Origin: CAVYYW01 sp963772845
GTDB lineage: Bacteria; Bacillota; Bacilli; Bacillales; Sporolactobacillaceae
Assembly (NCBI GenBank): GCA_963772845.1
Contig: CAVYYW010000014.1
Location: 1,302,001 to 1,366,000, forward strand
Direction of reading: 5' to 3'
DNA length: 64,000 nt
Part shown: piece after piece, positions 59,144 through 64,000 of the stretch
Numbering within the stretch: the stretch's first letter is position 1
Layout: every line of letters begins with the position of its first letter
Notes under the pieces: generated by a model
Databases searched by the model: none
Told to the model about the DNA's origin: nothing
What the model saw: only the letters and a program-made list of their open reading frames with translations
Translations under genes and position numbers: made by a program

Positions 59144-62100
59144 TTATTGATATTTTGGTATATCGTATACATTTGAATAGCTGGTCAGCAGCCCGTATAG
59201 TTGACTAATCCTATTAGTTTGCTTAACCGCCCATCCAATATCAGTTGCGTACTCGTGACTGCCTGGATGGTCAGGATTCCACTTCATTTTATATAAAGTG
59301 TCTTGCCCTGCCCCCACATAATTACTATCAATAAAACTTGCTCCGCCTATTATTGCTTTTTCAGGAGAATCCCAGCCGTGATGATATGCAAAAGCTGCAC
59401 CATCTTTTAACGCCGTCGAATCATATGCTCCAATCCCATACATATTATACACAGGTGTTGAACAGCTTGAAATGACGGCATCGCTCTTAGGATCATAGCA
59501 GACCCCATTAGCAAGTTGCGAACCTCCATTCCCTGTTTCCAACATAGCATGTGCAATTAAATAAATTTCATTAATATGATAGGTTTGTCCAGCTTGGATA
59601 AAGGAGGTTGCTTTTCCTTCCAAAATACCCATACCTTTTAAAATCTTATCATTAACTTCATTTGGATTTAAATTAGCACTGCTGTTTAATTTAAGGAATT
59701 GATAGTATGCATTCGTTCCAATTTTGAAATTAAGCGGATCTAGATAAGGCTTAATTTCTTCTGCATTTGCGACCTCCCAAGTATCCATCACATAATTTAC
59801 ATGATACCAGGGAGAACCATCTACAGTAAGCTTATCAAGAATTGTAACTGTTTCGTTTGTTCTCAAAACATCCAGCACTGTACAATCTGATCCAGTACCA
59901 GCACATTTCCTCATGTTGTAAGGGCCGTTTACTATTGTGCCTTTAGTTCCAGAAACATGTAAACCGCTGGCTGAAATATAGCCATTTATACTGTAAGGGT
60001 GCTGATCAGTTTTTGGTCCTGTGTTATTTGCATAGTCACTAGATGTTGCACTTTGGGCTTTTACTGCATCATCCAAGCTATAATTATATACGGTTGTTTT
60101 ATATTCATTTACAATTTTAAAAACTTTATCATAAAACAAATGGATGTGGGCACTAGAAGTGTAATCATAGTACTCAAGCTTGACAGAATGCTTTCCTGCA
60201 GCTAAGTCTACTTCTTTATTAACAGTTTTTGCACCATTTTCCCATGAATCCACCACAAGGCGATTGTCCACGTACAAACGTACACCATCATCTGCATTTA
60301 GAGTGAATTTATAAGTACCCGTACTTGCAATTGTTATATTTTTAGTGAATCTTGCAGAGAAATGATCAACTGGCATTCCACTAACGGGCGCGCCTTTACC
60401 CCAATCAAAATCAATGCTTCCAATATCATTGAGTGAGTAATCTCCGCCTATCACTGTTGCGGTACCAGCTAATTTATCGTTAGGATAATATTCTGCTTGC
60501 CAATTTGTCGATGGAATATTGTATGGTTCGACAGATAAAGATAATCTAGCAGTGCTTGAATAGTCTTTATACTGAATTTCAATATTATGAAGTGTAGATC
60601 CATTAATATTTTCCAACTTTACTTTTGCAGCATATTCTTTATATCCTTTAGAGTTAAATTGGTCGATTACCGTTTTCCCATCAATGATAATCTTAACGCC
60701 ATCATTTGCTTTTGTTCTAAAGATATAGTCTCCAGCCGAAATGTTTTTATTAGAAACAAACCTTGCTGAAAAATGATCAGGTAGCGTTTTAATCATAGGG
60801 TCGCTCGTTCCATTAATTTCTATATCTTTTAAGGGTTTTAAAGCAGTATCTCCCCCTTGGATAATTGCATTTCCAGCAAAACTATCGTTAGAATAATATT
60901 CTCCAATCCAAGTGTTTGCCGGAACCTTATATTTTTCAATAGATGTAAAGATATGACTTGTTGATGTTTTATCATAATAACGCACTTCAATCGTATGCAG
61001 GTCACCGTTACTATTGTTCGTCAAATGAACCTTTACTGCGTTTTCATTGTAACCGCCGTCTGTCCAGTGATCTATAACTTGATTGCCGTCCACATATACT
61101 TTTGCGCCATCATCTGCACGCATCCTGATAATGTAATCACCTGCGGAGAGGTGTTTTTGAGAAATATATTTGGCTGAAAAGTGATCGAAATTGACTTTTG
61201 GTGTTGGTGACCCCTTACCATTATCTTGATTAAGGGAACCATTTGCTCCATGACTTAGTACTTGTTCATCAATAGGATTACCACTTAAGTTTTCATTATT
61301 ATAATAGTAGGCTGACCAATCATCTGTAGCAACTTTATTCATTGAGAACTTAATATCAGCTACCTGGCTGTAATCATAATATTCAACACTTATTGTATGG
61401 TTACCTGAAGGGAGGTTAACTAACCCGTCACGTCTTTCATTGTTGCTGTTTTTCCAAGAGTCAATAACCGTCTTACCATCAACCTTTACTCTAACTCCAT
61501 CATTAGCTGTCACTGAGATATTGTATATCCCTGAGCTCGACACCTTCATTATTTTGTTAAACGAAGCTGAGAAATGATCTGCTGGTATAAGTTCCAATGG
61601 AGACCCCTTGCCCCAATTTAAATTCAGATCGGAAAGAGGCTTTAAGGCATTACTCCCTCCTTGAATAATTGCATCACCTTTAAGGTCATCATTAGCGTAG
61701 TATTCTCCAATCCAGCCATCTGTTGAAATTTTGTATGGTTCAATAGATGTATATACATGACTAACTGAAGTTTTATCATAATAATGTACTTCAATAGTGT
61801 GCAAATCACCAGCACTTGTATTCGTTAAATGCACTTTAACTGCATTTTCATGATAGCCACCGTCACTCCATCGATTCAAAACAAGCTTACCGTCGACATA
61901 AACCTTTGCTCCGTCATCTGCTCTTGTGCGGATAATATAATCGCCAGCATTTAAATGCTTTTGTGAAACGTACTTCGCAGAAAAGTGATTAACATTGACG
62001 TCGTCCATCGGTGCCTTTCTGCCGTTATTTTCATCGAAAGAACCATTTGCTCCATGTGAAATAACTTGGGAGTTGATAGCCTTTCCACTTAAGCTCTCAT

Positions 62101-63841
62101 TATTATAATAAGTGGCGAGCCAATCATCTGTTGGTACGGGAGTCATTGAAAAATGGATATCGGCTGCCTGGCTGTAATCATAATAATCTACCTTTACTTT
62201 GTGACTGCCAGCAGTAAGTTGAACCAATGCACTGCGTTTCTCATTATTACTATTTTTCCAAGAATCAATTACTAATTTCCCGTCAACTTGGACTTTTACG
62301 CCATCATTAGCAATGACATTAATTTGATACATTCCGGAATTTTGAACTTTATAAGTCCTTTGATAGTTAGCAGAAAAGTGATCTTTGGGAAGTAACTCAA
62401 TCGGTGAACCATCTCCCCAGTCAAGGTTTAAATCTGGTAATGCTTTAAGTGCATTATCGCCCCCCTGAATTACTGCATTTCCTTGAAAGGACTCATTTGA
62501 GTAATATTCTCCTATCCAAGAATCATCAGGAATTTCAAAAGGTTCTATTGATGTATAAATATGACTGACTGACGTTTTGTCATAATATCTAACTTCAATA
62601 GTATGCAAATCACCGGCACTTGTATTAGTTAAATGTACCTTTACCGCATTCTCATGGTATCCACCATCTGTCCAACGGTTAAGCACTACTTTCCCATCCA
62701 CATAAACCATCGCTCCATCATCAGCACGGGTTCTGATCACATAATCCCCAGCCGTTAGATGTTTAGAAGAAACGTATTTTGCTGAGAAATGATCATCGTT
62801 CACTTTTGCCATCGGTGCATGTCGGCCATTATTTTCATCGAGCGAGCCATTTGATCCGTGAGGGATAACTTGGGAGTTAACTGGAGAACCGCTTAAATTC
62901 TCATTATTGTAATAAGTAGCTACCCAGTCTTCTTCAGGAATTTTTTTAAGTGAAAAATTAATCTTAGCTGTACTGCTATAATCAAAATAATCCACTTTAA
63001 CGGTGTGAGTCCCTTTTGAAAGATCAACCATTCCATTTATGTCTTGGTGGCTTCCCTGGTTCCATGAATTAATCACAATTTTCCCATCAACCGTTACCTT
63101 AACCCCATCATCAGCTGCAACGTTAATTTTGTATGTACCTGAACTAGTTATATTAGCTGTCTTTGTAAAAATTGCAGAGAAGTGATCCTTTGGTATTAAC
63201 TCAATTGGTGAATTTTTAGCCCAATTAAAGTTTAACTCTGACAAAGGTTTTAATGCCCCTTTACCACCCAAAATTACAGGATTACCCTTAAATGTCTCAT
63301 TTGGGTAGAATTCTCCAATCCAATTATCAGTTGGAATACTGTAGGGTTCTATGGAAGTATAAATATGGCTAACCGAGATATTGTCATAATACAAAACTTC
63401 AATGGAATGTAAATCACCTTTACTAGTGTCAGTGATATGTACCTTCACAGCATTTTCATGATAACCACCATCTGTCCATCGGTTAAGAACATTTTTTCCA
63501 TCAACCAACACCTTGACGCCATCGTCAGCCCTGGTTCTGATCACATAATCACCTGATGGGAGGTTCTCTTCTGTAACGTATTTAGCAGAAAAATGATTAG
63601 CATTTACCTTTGCCATTGGGGACCCATGGCCGTTATCCTCTTCAAATGAACTATTTTGGCCATAGTTAATCACTTTTGAATTTACGGGATTCCCGCTTAG
63701 GTCTTGGTTATTATAGTAATAGGCATGCCAACTGCCACTTGACGCAGAAGCATCTGCAACATTTTGTTTCAGACACATTCCCATGATGAATGCAAAAGCC
63801 AAACCAACAATCAAAATATTAAGTTTTTTGAAATTACTAAT
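59144..63841 (-). CDS. Secreted nine-PA14-repeat glucosaminidase (LytD-like)
   Basis: A ~1,565-residue exported protein. After a signal peptide (KKLN..LIVGLAFAFIMGMCL, cleavage near VADASA) come nine ~134-residue PA14 modules. They alternate in two subtypes: A (YYNN..LSGNP...HFSAKY...RTRADDG.KV.VDGK) and B (WIGEYY.N....GN....GG..AL.....DHFSA..ANDGV.V.VDGK.VI.SW) in the order A-B-A-B-A-B-A-B-B. A linker and an SH3-like segment (NMRKCAGTGSDC to HVNYVMDTWEV) precede a glucosaminidase domain with catalytic Glu in IAHAMLETGNGG and NMYGIGAYDS. It should cleave glycan strands of peptidoglycan; PA14 modules bind glycans. No LPXTG, GW or LysM anchor is seen. No ATG exists near the signal peptide: an ATT at 63841, 8 bp after GGAG, is the best start; TTG 63814 lacks a binding site and loses the KK n-region. 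Confidence 0.85.
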   Translation of the reverse strand: MSNFKKLNILIVGLAFAFIMGMCLKQNVADASASSGSWHAYYYNNQDLSGNPVNSKVINYGQNSSFEEDNGHGSPMAKVNANHFSAKYVTEENLPSGDYVIRTRADDGVKVLVDGKNVLNRWTDGGYHENAVKVHITDTSKGDLHSIEVLYYDNISVSHIYTSIEPYSIPTDNWIGEFYPNETFKGNPVILGGKGALKPLSELNFNWAKNSPIELIPKDHFSAIFTKTANITSSGTYKINVAADDGVKVTVDGKIVINSWNQGSHQDINGMVDLSKGTHTVKVDYFDYSSTAKINFSLKKIPEEDWVATYYNNENLSGSPVNSQVIPHGSNGSLDENNGRHAPMAKVNDDHFSAKYVSSKHLTAGDYVIRTRADDGAMVYVDGKVVLNRWTDGGYHENAVKVHLTNTSAGDLHTIEVRYYDKTSVSHIYTSIEPFEIPDDSWIGEYYSNESFQGNAVIQGGDNALKALPDLNLDWGDGSPIELLPKDHFSANYQRTYKVQNSGMYQINVIANDGVKVQVDGKLVIDSWKNSNNEKRSALVQLTAGSHKVKVDYYDYSQAADIHFSMTPVPTDDWLATYYNNESLSGKAINSQVISHGANGSFDENNGRKAPMDDVNVNHFSAKYVSQKHLNAGDYIIRTRADDGAKVYVDGKLVLNRWSDGGYHENAVKVHLTNTSAGDLHTIEVHYYDKTSVSHVYTSIEPYKISTDGWIGEYYANDDLKGDAIIQGGSNALKPLSDLNLNWGKGSPLELIPADHFSASFNKIMKVSSSGIYNISVTANDGVRVKVDGKTVIDSWKNSNNERRDGLVNLPSGNHTISVEYYDYSQVADIKFSMNKVATDDWSAYYYNNENLSGNPIDEQVLSHGANGSLNQDNGKGSPTPKVNFDHFSAKYISQKHLSAGDYIIRMRADDGAKVYVDGNQVIDHWTDGGYNENAVKVHLTNNSNGDLHTIEVRYYDKTSTSHIFTSIEKYKVPANTWIGEYYSNDSFAGNAIIQGGDTALKPLKDIEINGTSDPMIKTLPDHFSARFVSNKNISAGDYIFRTKANDGVKIIIDGKTVIDQFNSKGYKEYAAKVKLENINGSTLHNIEIQYKDYSSTARLSLSVEPYNIPSTNWQAEYYPNDKLAGTATVIGGDYSLNDIGSIDFDWGKGAPVSGMPVDHFSARFTKNITIASTGTYKFTLNADDGVRLYVDNRLVVDSWENGAKTVNKEVDLAAGKHSVKLEYYDYTSSAHIHLFYDKVFKIVNEYKTTVYNYSLDDAVKAQSATSSDYANNTGPKTDQHPYSINGYISASGLHVSGTKGTIVNGPYNMRKCAGTGSDCTVLDVLRTNETVTILDKLTVDGSPWYHVNYVMDTWEVANAEEIKPYLDPLNFKIGTNAYYQFLKLNSSANLNPNEVNDKILKGMGILEGKATSFIQAGQTYHINEIYLIAHAMLETGNGGSQLANGVCYDPKSDAVISSCSTPVYNMYGIGAYDSTALKDGAAFAYHHGWDSPEKAIIGGASFIDSNYVGAGQDTLYKMKWNPDHPGSHEYATDIGWAVKQTNRISQLYGLLTSYSNVYDIPKYQ

Positions 63842-63875
63842 TTAATACACTCCTTCCTTGTTCTCTCAAAGCTAT

Positions 63876-63910
63876 TGTAATGTGATAGTAAATTAATACT
63901 ATACATTACA
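63876..63910. promoter_or_regulatory. Inverted repeat upstream of the PA14 gene
   Basis: TGTAATGTGATAGTA and TACTATACATTACA form a 14-bp inverted repeat with one bulged base and a six-base centre, 35 bp before the start codon. It may be an operator or a 5'-leader hairpin. Confidence 0.5.
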
Positions 63911-63912
63911 TA

Positions 63913-63939
63913 TTATCGATTTTATTTACAATAAAGTTA
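63913..63939 (-). promoter_or_regulatory. Possible SigD-like promoter
   Basis: Minus strand TAAC-N15-ATCGATAA, compared with the SigD consensus TAAA-N15-GCCGATAT. LytD of B. subtilis, which has the same catalytic domain, is SigD-dependent. The match is partial. Confidence 0.3.
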
Positions 63940-64000
63940 AGTGTTTTCGACAAATATTTACTTAAAATATGAAAAATAAGCCATAAGTCCCTGTAATTAT

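Overview
The window looks like a chromosome segment from a low-to-moderate GC member of the Bacillaceae. Support comes from strong AGGAGG ribosome-binding sites, frequent TTG/GTG starts, a tyrosine T-box, CtsR and WalR operators, SigB- and ECF-type promoters, and clear relatives of Bacillus DarB/YkuL, YpcP, Pit/DUF47, CwlO, LtaS, CitG (FumC), ClpE, YerD and the Tag/Tar teichoic acid genes. I cannot name a species. No rRNA, tRNA, prophage, CRISPR array or intact insertion sequence is visible.

Layout. 0-11.4 kb: a LysR regulator divergent from a TauE-type exporter (frameshifted) and a VOC protein, a 14-TM MFS pump, a c-di-AMP-type CBS protein, a 5'-3' exonuclease, a Pit phosphate transporter with its DUF47 partner, a MarR-MMPL efflux pair and TspO. 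11.5-17.1 kb: a dispersed repeat, an MFS-TetR pair with two palindromic operators, a redoxin whose active-site codon is an in-frame TGA, and a two-gene ABC transporter. 17.2-29.9 kb: DinB, a histidine phosphatase, an alpha/beta hydrolase, a BCCT osmolyte transporter behind a SigB-like promoter, CwlO with WalR boxes, a ferritin-like protein, methionine gamma-lyase, LTA synthase and fumarase. 30-43.9 kb: a MarR-MFS pair, an FMN reductase, YtxH, a candidate small RNA, tyrS with its T-box, a 1.1-kb mosaic of dispersed repeats, an Nramp-like transporter, ClpE, a universal stress protein, a TetR/membrane protein pair and a YerD-like glutamate synthase.

43.9-63.8 kb is a cell-surface block. It holds rfbACBD (dTDP-L-rhamnose), a 66-residue SH3-like protein, a TarS-like wall teichoic acid glycosyltransferase, tagGH export genes, tagB and tagD, an acyltransferase, two glycerophosphotransferase-family polymerase/primase genes with tarJ and tarI (CDP-ribitol), and a secreted ~1,560-residue glucosaminidase carrying nine PA14 modules. 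Together these point to a ribitol-phosphate-type wall teichoic acid decorated by glycosylation. LtaS and CwlO elsewhere in the window add lipoteichoic acid synthesis and wall turnover.

Most notable points: (1) a probable selenocysteine-containing redoxin with a bacterial SECIS-like hairpin just after the TGA; (2) the nine-PA14 hydrolase, whose best start codon is ATT; (3) six frameshifts in five genes, every one equivalent to one extra base, which suggests assembly insertions more than gene decay; (4) a family of mosaic intergenic repeats; (5) a C-rich small RNA candidate beside tyrS.
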